Source: Bacteriovorax stolpii (GTDB lineage Bacteria > Bdellovibrionota > Bacteriovoracia > Bacteriovoracales > Bacteriovoracaceae). Taken from it: 12,687 bases of DNA. The notes below the pieces were generated by a model. It had not been told where the DNA came from. It ran no database searches and saw only the letters and a list, made by a program, of their open reading frames with translations. The position numbers were made by a program, and so were the translations under genes. This document shows positions 1 to 7,459 of this stretch, piece by piece (within the stretch, counting starts at the first letter, position 1; every line of letters starts with the position of its first letter). The stretch spans positions 1 through 12,687 of the forward strand of contig CAMDDI010000083.1 in the NCBI GenBank assembly GCA_945890905.1, given 5' to 3'.

Positions 1-382
1 TATCAGTGACTTCACGGTATTTAAGTGAAAGAACAACTTCTGTAAATTTGGTGCACATTCCAATAAAGCCGGCTACCCATAACCAAAAAACCGAACCCGG
101 TCCACCAATAGAGATGGCCACGGCCACACCCGCAATGTTACCTAAACCAACTGTTGCAGAGAGAGCTGAACAGAGGGCCTGAAAGTGAGAGATCTCCCCT
201 TTTTCGTCAGGATTATCATATTTGCCCGAGATAATTTGGATAGCGTGCTTAAAAAAGCGCAACTGAGGAAAACCAAAATAGATGGTGAATAAAATTCCTG
301 ATCCTACTAATAAAGCGACCAGGGGAACTCCCCAAACTAATCCTACAAAGTCACCTGTAACTTTTTCGATTGTTTCTAACAT
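1..382 (-). CDS. Sodium:alanine/glycine symporter (AGCS family), N-terminal part, runs off the left edge
   Basis: Inner-membrane carrier that couples Na+ (or H+) influx to uptake of alanine or glycine. Only about 127 N-terminal residues are in the window; family members are about 450-500 residues, so the C-terminal two thirds lie to the left. Translation shows a first hydrophobic segment (residues about 14-36, containing GVPLVALLVGSGILFTIYFG), then the AGCS hallmark FQALCSALSATVGLGNIAGVA at about residues 67-87, followed by IGGPGSVFWLWVAGFIGM, matching the conserved GPGA-FWMW region. The start ATG (380-382) is preceded by AAGGAG at a normal spacing. It is transcribed away from the S8 protease's 3' end and separated from it by a terminator. 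Family is clear; the substrate (alanine or glycine) cannot be decided here. Confidence 0.93.
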   Translation of the reverse strand, partial: MLETIEKVTGDFVGLVWGVPLVALLVGSGILFTIYFGFPQLRFFKHAIQIISGKYDNPDEKGEISHFQALCSALSATVGLGNIAGVAVAISIGGPGSVFWLWVAGFIGMCTKFTEVVLSLKYREVTD

Positions 383-411
383 TCGTACTCCTTAATTTGT
401 TCTTAAATAAA

Positions 412-440
412 AGTTTATTAACAAGGACCACGATTGTAAC
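412..440 (-). promoter_or_regulatory. Candidate sigma70 promoter of the AGCS symporter gene
   Basis: On the minus strand, GTTACA (435-440) and TAAACT (412-417) are separated by 17 nt, each matching four of six consensus bases, and lie about 30 nt before the start codon. It sits between the symporter and the terminator at 472-500, where a promoter is expected. Pattern match only. Confidence 0.33.
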
Positions 441-471
441 GCATTTTCTACGAGTATTTGGAATTCAGCAC

Positions 472-500
472 AAAAAAAAAGGCCCGCAAAGCGGGCCTTT
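472..500 (-). terminator. Rho-independent terminator of the S8 protease gene
   Basis: A perfect 10-bp stem AAAGGCCCGC / GCGGGCCTTT with a 3-nt loop (478-500) is followed, on the minus strand, by a run of T (A472-A480 on the plus strand). It lies 19 nt past the protease stop codon. No T run follows on the plus strand, so it acts mainly for the minus-strand transcript. Confidence 0.92.
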
Positions 501-519
501 GAAATTCACTTGAAATATT

Positions 520-1842
520 TTATCTGAATGTTGCTGTTAAAGGCATAGGACGAATGAGTTTAATATCAACATCCATTTTCCTTTCGACTTTCGTGTCACG
601 AACCTGAGTTCTTGAACGAGAAATGGCCTCAACCACAGAAGTTGTTAATGTCATTTGCGCTGCAACTACAGCACGATCTGTATTCACAATACCACCTGAA
701 GTGATTTTTTCAGCTAAGAAGCCTTTCTTATCCACAGTTCCCATAAGGATCTGTTTGATTTCTACTGGGCGAAGCTTAGGATTAGTTTCTTTGATCTTAG
801 CAGCTGCATTAGCTACGAAAGGAGCTGCTTGGCTGGTACCAGAGACTTGAAGGTAGGCATTTCCTGGAATGGCTGAATGAATAAGCATACCGGGAGCTGC
901 AATTTCAACCATCTTTGTTCCGAAGTTAGAAAACGGAGCAAAGAATTCATTTTTATAAGTGGCACCCACAGTGATCACGTTATCGGCCTTGATGTTGGCA
1001 GGAGATGATCCGTAAAGATCATTAGACATGCCATCATTACCTGCAGCAAACACAAAGAGTGTATCAGGAGCAGCTTTGACGAAATTTTGACCGTGCTTAA
1101 CCAAGGCAGACATAAAAATTCCGGCAGCTCTGTTTGATTCTTCTTCATTAGGTGAACGGAAGAAAAGAATTTTAAAAGCGTTGTCAGTGATCATCTTAGC
1201 TTGCTTGAAACCAGTTCCAAATGATCCGTTAGCAATATCCGCTCTATGAAAAGCAGCAAAGCTAGCAATTGCGGCCAATTGTTTCATCTGCTCATTAGCT
1301 AGGGCATCGAAAGCTGATTCAAGAAGTGACCAACGATCAGCAGAGGCAGACTTTGAAAAATCAAAGAAAGGCTTAACTTCAGTAGGAATAAGTTTAATTC
1401 CCATCGCTATATTTCGAGAATCGCGGATTGAAATTCCTGCTACGTGAGTTCCGTGAACGAAGTTTCCAAACTTACCCATTTCTGTGATGAATTTTGGATC
1501 GGCCACTTTGGTCTTCATCCAAGTCATTTCTTCTTCGGTAGCTTGCTTTAAAAAAAACTTACCTTGAATGTCGAAGTACTTCGAGCAATCGGGTGAGAAA
1601 GTTCCTAAATATTTATAGTCAATGATCTGGCCATTTTGCTCAGCAAAGTTCCAACCATGGACATCGTCTTGGTAACCATTTCCATCATTGTCACGACGAT
1701 CTTCAATTTCGTTGGGATTAGTCCAAAGATTGGGAGTGATAAATTCGTGTTTATAATCAAGGCCTGAATCGATGACTGCGATTGTAGCAGCTTGAACTGA
1801 TGTCAAACTACTCGCAATCAAAAGAGCTGAAATCCATTTCAT
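520..1842 (-). CDS. Secreted subtilisin-like serine protease (peptidase S8), 440 aa
   Basis: Exported endopeptidase of the subtilase family. The catalytic triad is visible: Asp25 in AVIDSGLD, His133 in HGTHVAG, Ser337 in SGTSQAAP, with the oxyanion-hole Asn269 in FAAGND. A DNDGNGYQDD stretch near residue 55 looks like a calcium-binding loop typical of bacterial subtilases. The start chosen is the ATG at 1840-1842: it follows AAGGAG and begins a clean signal peptide (MKWISALLIASSLTSVQA). The frame stays open 21 codons upstream to 1905, but that start would lie in the preceding gene's terminator and would bury the signal peptide. The catalytic domain starts right after the predicted cleavage site, so there is no room for the usual N-terminal propeptide. 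About 60 extra residues lie between Asp and His, and about 45 polar residues follow the core. Single-gene transcript between two terminators. Substrate unknown. Confidence 0.93.
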   Translation of the reverse strand: MKWISALLIASSLTSVQAATIAVIDSGLDYKHEFITPNLWTNPNEIEDRRDNDGNGYQDDVHGWNFAEQNGQIIDYKYLGTFSPDCSKYFDIQGKFFLKQATEEEMTWMKTKVADPKFITEMGKFGNFVHGTHVAGISIRDSRNIAMGIKLIPTEVKPFFDFSKSASADRWSLLESAFDALANEQMKQLAAIASFAAFHRADIANGSFGTGFKQAKMITDNAFKILFFRSPNEEESNRAAGIFMSALVKHGQNFVKAAPDTLFVFAAGNDGMSNDLYGSSPANIKADNVITVGATYKNEFFAPFSNFGTKMVEIAAPGMLIHSAIPGNAYLQVSGTSQAAPFVANAAAKIKETNPKLRPVEIKQILMGTVDKKGFLAEKITSGGIVNTDRAVVAAQMTLTTSVVEAISRSRTQVRDTKVERKMDVDIKLIRPMPLTATFR

Positions 1843-1875
1843 GAGAATCTCCTTAGGACGCGTTAAAGTGGCATC

Positions 1876-1905
1876 ATTGTCTCCATCACAGCGTGAGCTC
1901 GTCAA
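1876..1905 (-). promoter_or_regulatory. Candidate promoter of the S8 protease gene
   Basis: On the minus strand TTGACG (1900-1905, five of six) and GACAAT (1876-1881, four of six) are separated by 18 nt, about 34 nt before the chosen ATG and just after the terminator of the upstream protease. Its placement supports the ATG at 1842 over the longer reading frame. Confidence 0.42.
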
Positions 1906-1906
1906 A

Positions 1907-1932
1907 CAAAAAGGCCTTCCGCGAGGAAGGCC
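1907..1932 (-). terminator. Rho-independent terminator of the trypsin-like protease gene
   Basis: Perfect 8-bp stem GGCCTTCC / GGAAGGCC (1913-1932) with a 4-nt loop, followed on the minus strand by TTTTTG. It lies 24 nt beyond the stop codon of the trypsin-like gene and separates the two protease genes into distinct transcription units. Confidence 0.88.
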
Positions 1933-1955
1933 GTAAGATTATTTGATAAATGCTA

Positions 1956-2810
1956 TTAAATACCCTTTAAATTGGTGATGTAAGTGACATCCTCACCGCG
2001 ACACCCGGTATTATTGCAGCGATTTGAAATCTGACAGCCTCGTGCTGTATCAGGAACATAATCATTTTCACCGCGAACCAAAATTCCCTCAACTTCCCCT
2101 GTTCTGGCATTCAACACTGCCGATCCAGAATTTCCACCGTAGGTATCAAGATTGGCCACAAAGTATTTTCCTTGAAGACTTCTGACTTGAGCGTTGTCGG
2201 AAATTTTTGTAGGAAGGCCTGACGGGTGACCGATCACGACCACATCCTCACCAGCAGAAATTCTACCTTTAGTTCTCATTTTAAGTGGAGTGCGGCCAGA
2301 AACTCTGCGATCCAAACGGATAACAGCGTAGTCATCTTTACTTGAAGGGTCTAGAGTGCGAGCTAAAATTTTTGAACATGAATAGATGCTAGTCTTAGGA
2401 ACCGTGATGGTTCTTTGTCCGGCCGAACCCATTTTGTAATCAAAGACCCATTTGAAGTTACTGCAGTCTGCAGCACTTGTTATGCAGTGACCAGCAGTCA
2501 CGAAAACGTCCGGAGCAATTAAAAATCCCGAACAACTGGCAGCCGTTATTTGTGTAGCAAATCTTTCGGAATCACAAATTCCTAAATCTTTGAGGCGCTT
2601 GCCAGAAAGCGTGGCAGTATTACCCGTAATTTTAATATTGCTGGCCGGAACCATTCCCGCAGTTGATAGAGAGGCCCTCACCATCACTGCATCTGTAGAT
2701 TCAAAAACATCTTTACGGTTATCATCACCGTAGATCACATCAACGGAACCAAAACTTAAGCCTGTTGCTAAAGTCAGAGAAGTCGCGAGAAGAAGTTTGA
2801 AATTTTTCAC
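1956..2810 (-). CDS. Secreted trypsin/V8-fold serine protease (peptidase S1 clan PA), 284 aa
   Basis: Exported chymotrypsin-fold protease. An N-terminal signal peptide (MKNFKLLLATSLTLATGLSFG) is followed by about 60 residues that may be a propeptide or N-terminal extension. The catalytic triad is readable: His108 in TAGHC, Asp160 in KDDYAVIRL, Ser228 in GGNSGSAV. The GNSGS form is closer to glutamyl endopeptidase/V8-like enzymes than to GDSGGP trypsins. Eight cysteines are present; C93 and C109 bracket the active-site His as in the classical His-loop disulfide, and three more (C259, C265, C270) cluster near the C-terminus. The start codon is GTG (2808-2810) with AAGGA about nine bases upstream. 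It has its own terminator at 1907-1932. The cleavage specificity cannot be told from this reading. Confidence 0.92.
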   Translation of the reverse strand: MKNFKLLLATSLTLATGLSFGSVDVIYGDDNRKDVFESTDAVMVRASLSTAGMVPASNIKITGNTATLSGKRLKDLGICDSERFATQITAASCSGFLIAPDVFVTAGHCITSAADCSNFKWVFDYKMGSAGQRTITVPKTSIYSCSKILARTLDPSSKDDYAVIRLDRRVSGRTPLKMRTKGRISAGEDVVVIGHPSGLPTKISDNAQVRSLQGKYFVANLDTYGGNSGSAVLNARTGEVEGILVRGENDYVPDTARGCQISNRCNNTGCRGEDVTYITNLKGI

Positions 2811-2852
2811 AGGAAATCCTTTTCCCTTGAGGGAGTGAGAAAGTGCCCGTGT

Positions 2853-2881
2853 ATTATCCTGAAAACAGAGTTGAATAGTAA
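2853..2881 (-). promoter_or_regulatory. Weak candidate promoter of the trypsin-like gene
   Basis: GATAAT (minus strand, 2853-2858) is a good -10 element about 43 nt before the GTG start; TTACTA (2876-2881) at 17 nt spacing is a poor -35. It lies between this gene and the VOC-like gene. Offered as the best match in the interval. Confidence 0.28.
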
Positions 2882-2887
2882 AGTAAA

Positions 2888-3277
2888 TTAAGTCTGGAGA
2901 GAGAAAGTATCAGAACTGATGACTGGCCTGGATTGATCTCGAGCGAAACGCCATTCCCGACCATCAGGATCAACTATCTGGCATTTATCTTGATCACTAT
3001 ACATATACAGAAAGCGGCAAGGTCCTCTTCGATAATAGAAAAACGAAACTTTTTGTACCAAGTCCTCATACTCTTCTTCATCTAAGGTAAATTCAACTAA
3101 AGTGGAGACCTGGTGAGGCAGATTCACCACTTTTTTGATCTCAATCCAGGTAGCTTGAAGATCTAGACGCATACTTGAGTCAGTTATTTCTTGAACATCT
3201 AGCTCAAGAACTTCCGTCAAAAAAGACAGATAATCCTCAAAATACTCAGTTTCTAAAGTCATTCCAGTTAGTTTCAT
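2888..3277 (-). CDS. Small cytoplasmic protein, probably VOC (glyoxalase/bleomycin-resistance) fold, 129 aa
   Basis: No signal peptide or membrane segment. The sequence reads like one VOC module: an N-terminal strand, then helix EYFEDYLSFLTEVLELDV (compare the FY-x-x-xLGF helix of the family), then RLDL and WIEI strands, a second half with VEFTLDEEEYEDLVQKV, and the C-terminal DPDGREWRF at 103-111, equivalent to the DPDGN-IEL motif. The position of the final Glu metal ligand appears to be Arg, and no His/Glu set typical of metal-dependent VOC enzymes is evident, so it may be non-enzymatic or bind a ligand. The ATG at 3275-3277 has no strong Shine-Dalgarno. The gene is divergent from the HD-GYP gene with an 82-nt gap. 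Fold assignment is by motif reading only and the function is unknown. Confidence 0.7.
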   Translation of the reverse strand: MKLTGMTLETEYFEDYLSFLTEVLELDVQEITDSSMRLDLQATWIEIKKVVNLPHQVSTLVEFTLDEEEYEDLVQKVSFFYYRRGPCRFLYMYSDQDKCQIVDPDGREWRFARDQSRPVISSDTFSLQT

Positions 3278-3300
3278 AAGTTCATTCTAAGACAAAATTT

Positions 3301-3329
3301 TTATTAGGAGAAGGATAAGAATCTGTTAA
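3301..3329 (-). promoter_or_regulatory. Candidate promoter of the VOC-like gene in the divergent interval
   Basis: Minus strand TTAACA (3324-3329, five of six) and TAATAA (3301-3306) with a 17-nt spacer, giving a leader of about 17 nt. The plus-strand promoter for the HD-GYP gene must lie in the same 82-nt gap and would overlap it; no convincing plus-strand element stands out. Confidence 0.38.
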
Positions 3330-3359
3330 TTATGGGGACCTTATGACCGATGAGCTACT

Positions 3360-4745
3360 ATGGCTGATTTCTTCGGTAGTATTATTTTGATTGAAAATAA
3401 TGAGCAGCTTCTTGGAAGTATTCTTAGTGATAAGAATTTACAAGAAATGTATCCATGTGTTCATCATCGTAAACTCTCCACTGCACTCTCTGCCATAAAA
3501 AATCGAAAGGATGCTCGACTCTTTATTGTCTCTTCCTCAACCTCTGGGACAAGAGGGTTCGAAGAGGTAAAAAAAATTCGCGAACTCTTTCCAGAACTTC
3601 CTATTCTCTACATAGAGCATAAGCCAAATTCTTTTCCGAAATTAGATTTTGAATCTATTACTCTTTTTACTCAAATTGAAAAACCAACCACTTTTGCTGA
3701 GATCATTGTCAAAATCAAAGAGATCTTCAAAAAAGATGAGCGCTGGGATGATCTGAAGCCCAGCCCTGAACAAAAAGATATCGAACTGGACCTTAAGGAA
3801 AAAGAATACATCCCTACTCGTCTTGCGGATTTCATTTTTACCGAGAAAAGTTATTTTAATGTTTTTATTAAATTGAGTGCTTCGAAATTTGTTAAGATTC
3901 TAAATGTTGGGGATCCCATTGAAAAAGAGTTTATCCAAAAATACAAAGCAAAGAATGTAGCCCATTTATATTTGCCAGCAGAAGAACATAAAAAATACAT
4001 CGCTCTATCAGAAAAACTAAGTTTTAAAATAATTCATAGTCCGAATGCTGAGATCTCAGCTTCATTTAAAATGAAGAAAGTGATGAATCTTGGTGCGGCC
4101 ATTTCTCAAAGCTTAAATAGTACGGGGATTACCCCTGAAAAACTCGACTATGCCAGTGGGTTTATGAACCAATCAATTGCACTTATTAAAAGTATGCGCT
4201 TCAAGCATGATTCAGTATCAACATTCTTAAAAACTCTCGAAGACAATGACCATACAACGACTGTGTCGTTTACCGCTGGGATGATGGCCAATGAGCTGGG
4301 CTTTGAATCCGTTAAATCTATTAAACTGGTAGGTATTGCGGCCTTAGTTCACGATATCGGTCTCTATGACCTGGCCCCCGCACTTTTAGATGATGAAGAA
4401 GCCTTATCTAGCAAAGAGAATCAGGCAATTTTTGATAAGCATGCCAAGCATGGGGCAGATATCTTGCGCGCTTCAGGAAACTTCGAAGAATCCCTATGTC
4501 TAGCGGTTGAACAGCATCATCTTCGTAGGCGGGGCACCTTCGGTAATGAGTCGCGTACTAACAATATAAATATTGTGACTGAGATTATTGGAGTATCCGA
4601 TGATTTCTATAACTACGTCATCAAAGGCGGAGCGAATAAAGATAAGATGGCCGTCTTCTTGAACACACATCTTAAAAACTTTTCTCCTGCCATTGAGAAA
4701 GCATTTATGAAAATGCTTACTAAAAAGAAAAACAAGTCAGCTTAG
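3360..4745 (+). CDS. Pseudo-receiver plus HD-GYP-like protein with degenerate motifs, 461 aa
   Basis: Architecture of a two-domain signalling protein. Residues about 1-125 have the shape of a response-regulator receiver (IILIENN, LFIVS, IEKP), but the acidic pair is Glu12-Asn13 and the phosphoacceptor position after LFIV is Ser58 rather than Asp, while Lys108 is kept. Residues about 150-220 form a middle domain common in HD-GYP proteins. The C-terminal HD domain (about 285-450) keeps likely metal ligands: Glu294 and His298, His331-Asp332 in HDIG, His361, His386-His387, Asp414. The HDIGK lysine is Leu335, and the HHE-DGSGYP loop reads HHLRRRGTFG, so the GYP signature is lost. Catalysis on c-di-GMP is therefore uncertain. 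The ATG at 3360 has only a weak GAG upstream. It converges on folP with a 3-nt gap. Cytoplasmic; no membrane segment. Confidence 0.88.
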   Translation: MADFFGSIILIENNEQLLGSILSDKNLQEMYPCVHHRKLSTALSAIKNRKDARLFIVSSSTSGTRGFEEVKKIRELFPELPILYIEHKPNSFPKLDFESITLFTQIEKPTTFAEIIVKIKEIFKKDERWDDLKPSPEQKDIELDLKEKEYIPTRLADFIFTEKSYFNVFIKLSASKFVKILNVGDPIEKEFIQKYKAKNVAHLYLPAEEHKKYIALSEKLSFKIIHSPNAEISASFKMKKVMNLGAAISQSLNSTGITPEKLDYASGFMNQSIALIKSMRFKHDSVSTFLKTLEDNDHTTTVSFTAGMMANELGFESVKSIKLVGIAALVHDIGLYDLAPALLDDEEALSSKENQAIFDKHAKHGADILRASGNFEESLCLAVEQHHLRRRGTFGNESRTNNINIVTEIIGVSDDFYNYVIKGGANKDKMAVFLNTHLKNFSPAIEKAFMKMLTKKKNKSA

Positions 4746-4749
4746 ACTT
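4721..4749 (-). terminator. Weak candidate terminator of the tilS-ftsH-folP transcript
   Basis: On the minus strand, stem AAGTC / GACTT with a 6-nt loop (4734-4749) is followed by a T-rich tract (GTTTTTCTTTTT). The stem is only 5 bp and AT-rich, and it lies within the 3' end of the convergent HD-GYP gene. A nearby 12-bp palindrome, GTGAGATCTCAC (4755-4766), inside the folP 3' end, could add structure. Confidence 0.33.
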
Positions 4750-5513
4750 TAGGTGTGAGATCTCACCCAGACTTCATCATTCCATTTAGACAAATTTGTC
4801 TGAAGAAGCTTCCCATGAATTCGGTCCAACTCATCTTTTTGATCAAGTGTCAGGTTGTGCTTTTTCCTCAAAAAAGATTTGCGAGAAAATCCAATAAGCC
4901 AGCGGTTATGTCCCACCATCTGTTGCAACACTCCAAAGTTCTCAAAGATCATCCAATTCTGCTCATAAGATTTAGAAAACCCCAAACAAGGATCAAAAAT
5001 CACCTGGGGAATTTTAAAACCACCAAAATAGTCTCGCAGACTCTCTAAATTTAAATGATCATCCACATAATCCATGTGCCTTCCCGCAAGCTCTCTACTC
5101 GGAGCAAGATTGTGGCAAAAAACATAATGGAAATTGGGTGCATAGGATAAAAAGTCTTTGGCAAAATGATCAAACTTCCCTGAGACATCGTTCCAAATAA
5201 GATCTTGAGTCATGGCATGGTCTTGATAGAAGCGCAAAATCTCCTCGAGAGTTTCTGGATGATAAGTATCAAAGCTCAGAGCGCCGGGATAATTCTGCAG
5301 AAGAGGTAAATAGACTTTGAGTCTCTCCCACTCTGTTTCCCAGGAAACGGAATCGTTTTGGGGAGCTGTAGACTCAGCACCAATATCAATGGCCTCAAAG
5401 TCAGAGAATTCAGAGAGTTTATTTTGAAATGATGCCAGAGAAAGAAGTGAGCCACCATCAGAGAAAGAATTGGGGGTGACATTCATCACCCCCATTCGTT
5501 TAAGATTTACCAT
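4749..5513 (-). CDS. folP: Dihydropteroate synthase, divergent, 254 aa
   Basis: Joins 6-hydroxymethyl-dihydropterin pyrophosphate with p-aminobenzoate to make dihydropteroate in folate synthesis; cytoplasmic, sulfonamide target. The sequence starts almost directly with the signature MGVMNVTPNSFSDGG (residues 7-21). Other TIM-barrel motifs are in order: DIGAEST (43-49), FDTYHPE (81-87), WNDVSG (107-112), DPCLGFSK (174-181), GFSRKSF (208-214) and the terminal RSH (251-253), equivalent to the RVH of the family. It is shorter than most (about 270-280). Two core positions differ: the Arg of ESTRPG is Ala50, and the first Gly of DPGIGF is Cys176. The start ATG overlaps the ftsH stop as TAATG with no clear Shine-Dalgarno, so translation is probably coupled to ftsH. 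Last gene of the tilS-ftsH-folP block, matching an order seen in many bacteria. Confidence 0.93.
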   Translation of the reverse strand: MVNLKRMGVMNVTPNSFSDGGSLLSLASFQNKLSEFSDFEAIDIGAESTAPQNDSVSWETEWERLKVYLPLLQNYPGALSFDTYHPETLEEILRFYQDHAMTQDLIWNDVSGKFDHFAKDFLSYAPNFHYVFCHNLAPSRELAGRHMDYVDDHLNLESLRDYFGGFKIPQVIFDPCLGFSKSYEQNWMIFENFGVLQQMVGHNRWLIGFSRKSFLRKKHNLTLDQKDELDRIHGKLLQTNLSKWNDEVWVRSHT

Positions 5514-7420
5514 TACGCCGGAGTGGGCTTAGCACCTGTAAAAATTGAACCCGCCGTTGCACCAGAAGCCGGTGTTTCTGTAGGTGGAACATCATTGGGT
5601 TTTTTGCTCATTTGTGGCTGACCAATATCTTTGCCTGCAACAATATCGCGGATCTGTTCAGCATCAAGAGTTTCCCAAACCACCAGGGCAAGGGCCACAC
5701 GGTGTAGGGCAGCGATATTATCGTTAAGAATTTTCTTCGCAACTTCATAGTTAGTCTGAACAAAATTAGCGATTTCAGAATCAATCTTGCGACTAGTTTC
5801 ATCAGAGAACGAAGTTGGAGCTTCCCCAGCATATGGATTACCACCACTGCGGTTATAATTAATTGGACCCAGTTTATCTGACATACCCCAATCACAAACC
5901 ATATTACGGGCAAGACTAGTAGCACGTTCAATATCGTTTGAAGCTCCGTTAGTCATTTCACCGTAAACAATTTCTTCAGCTACTCGTCCACCCATTAAGA
6001 ATGAAATAAAGTTTTCACCTTTCTCCTTAGAGAGGTTAAGCATATCTTCGTTTGGCAAAGTCATAGTTACACCTAGCGCTTGACCGCGAGGAATAATAGA
6101 AACTTTGTGAATAGGATCTGTGTACGGTAAGTGCATACCCACAAGAGTATGTCCGGCCTCATGATAGGCCGTAAGTTTTTTCTCTTTCTCAGAGATGATC
6201 ATAGATTTACGGGCCACACCCATCATCACTTTATCTTTAGCATTTTCAAAATCAATCATGGCCAGAGCTTTCTTACCATCACGAGCTGCAAGAAGCGCGG
6301 CTTCGTTAACTAAGTTGGCCAGATCAGCACCTGTAAATCCTGGAGTACCTTTAGCAATTACTTCCAGATCAACATCAGTTGCAAGTGGAGTTTTACGAGT
6401 GTGAACTTTAATGATTTGGTTACGACCGCGAACATCGGGACGGCCAACAGTTACGCGTCTATCAAAACGTCCTGGACGAAGAAGAGCTGGATCAAGAACA
6501 TCAATACGGTTTGTGGCCGCCATGATGATGACACCTTCATTTGATTCAAAACCATCCATCTCCACAAGGAGTTGGTTCAATGTTTGTTCACGCTCATCAT
6601 GCCCACCACCCATACCGGCACCACGATGGCGACCTACGGCATCGATCTCATCAATGAAGATGATACATGGAGCATGTTTCTTACCTTGTTCGAACAAATC
6701 ACGAACTCGGCTTGCACCCACACCCACAAACATTTCTACGAAATCAGATCCAGAGATAGAAAAGAACGGAACACCGGCTTCGCCAGCAACAGCGCGAGCT
6801 AATAGGGTTTTACCTGTTCCAGTGGGGCCTACAAGCAAACAGCCTTTAGGAATTTTACCGCCCAAAGTTGTGTATTTTTTTGGATCTTTCAAAAAGTCTA
6901 CAATCTCAACTAACTCTTCCTTAGCTTCTTCCACACCGGCCACATCAACGAAAGTTACTTTCTTATCGTTTTCTGTGAGCATCTTGGCCTTGGATTTACC
7001 AAAGCTCATGGCCTTACCACCCCCAGCTTGAAGCTGACGAAGGAAGAAGAAGAAAAAGAGGAACAAAAGAATCATGGGCAACCAGTTAATTAAAAGAGTC
7101 GCTAAGAAACCTTGTTTCTCTTCGCGCTTATAATTTGGTGTAATGCCAGCAGTTCTTAAGAGACGGAAAGTTTCGTCACCTGTGTTCCCAGTTAATTCAA
7201 AGTATGAACCATTTTCATAACCATCTTTAAATTTACCTTGAATCACATTGTCACCTTGGAAAGTCACATCACGAATGTGACCAGCTTCCACGGCGGTAAT
7301 AAAGTTAGAAAAATTAATGTTTTTTGCAGAAACAGTTTTCTGCTCGAGAACTTTCATCACGAAGGCCATGATTAAAATAACCACGATCCAGAGTAAGAGA
7401 GTTTTTTGTTGTTTTCTCAT
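5513..7420 (-). CDS. ftsH: ATP-dependent zinc metalloprotease FtsH, 635 aa
   Basis: Membrane-anchored hexameric AAA+ protease that extracts and degrades membrane and unstable cytoplasmic proteins. Two membrane segments are visible (residues 8-23 and about 107-127) around a periplasmic domain of about 80 residues. The AAA module has Walker A GPTGTGKT (198-205), pore motif FVGVG (231-235), Walker B IIFIDEID (253-260) and the second region of homology with RPGRFDRR (315-322). The protease domain has HEAGH (420-424) with a third zinc ligand likely Asp496 in NDIERAT. A Pro/Thr/Ala-rich tail (about 605-635) ends the protein. Length is typical. The ATG at 7418-7420 has a modest AAGG about ten bases upstream. 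The gene lies 56 nt after tilS and overlaps folP by one base. Confidence 0.98.
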   Translation of the reverse strand: MRKQQKTLLLWIVVILIMAFVMKVLEQKTVSAKNINFSNFITAVEAGHIRDVTFQGDNVIQGKFKDGYENGSYFELTGNTGDETFRLLRTAGITPNYKREEKQGFLATLLINWLPMILLFLFFFFFLRQLQAGGGKAMSFGKSKAKMLTENDKKVTFVDVAGVEEAKEELVEIVDFLKDPKKYTTLGGKIPKGCLLVGPTGTGKTLLARAVAGEAGVPFFSISGSDFVEMFVGVGASRVRDLFEQGKKHAPCIIFIDEIDAVGRHRGAGMGGGHDEREQTLNQLLVEMDGFESNEGVIIMAATNRIDVLDPALLRPGRFDRRVTVGRPDVRGRNQIIKVHTRKTPLATDVDLEVIAKGTPGFTGADLANLVNEAALLAARDGKKALAMIDFENAKDKVMMGVARKSMIISEKEKKLTAYHEAGHTLVGMHLPYTDPIHKVSIIPRGQALGVTMTLPNEDMLNLSKEKGENFISFLMGGRVAEEIVYGEMTNGASNDIERATSLARNMVCDWGMSDKLGPINYNRSGGNPYAGEAPTSFSDETSRKIDSEIANFVQTNYEVAKKILNDNIAALHRVALALVVWETLDAEQIRDIVAGKDIGQPQMSKKPNDVPPTETPASGATAGSIFTGAKPTPA

Positions 7421-7459
7421 AATGTAGAACCTTTTTTTTGGCCAGCAATGGGCTCTTCA

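Noticed and set aside
1843..1905. Upstream 21-codon extension of the S8 protease
   Set aside because: It would start within the terminator tail of the neighbouring gene, overlap the candidate promoter and bury a clean signal peptide; the internal ATG has AAGGAG at proper spacing.
3332..3390. Tiny frames from ATG 3332 and ATG 3343 before the HD-GYP gene
   Set aside because: They encode only 4 and 15 residues, the second overlapping the gene in another frame, without ribosome binding support; likely chance.
4755..4766. 12-bp palindrome GTGAGATCTCAC at the folP 3' end
   Set aside because: As a hairpin it has too little loop for a good terminator and it is inside coding sequence; kept only as a note to the weak terminator next to it.
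6411..7031. Long open frame of 206 codons on the plus strand
   Set aside because: It lies fully antisense to ftsH, whose protein motifs are unambiguous; its translation is Pro/Ser/Arg-rich with no recognisable domain, as expected of a shadow frame.
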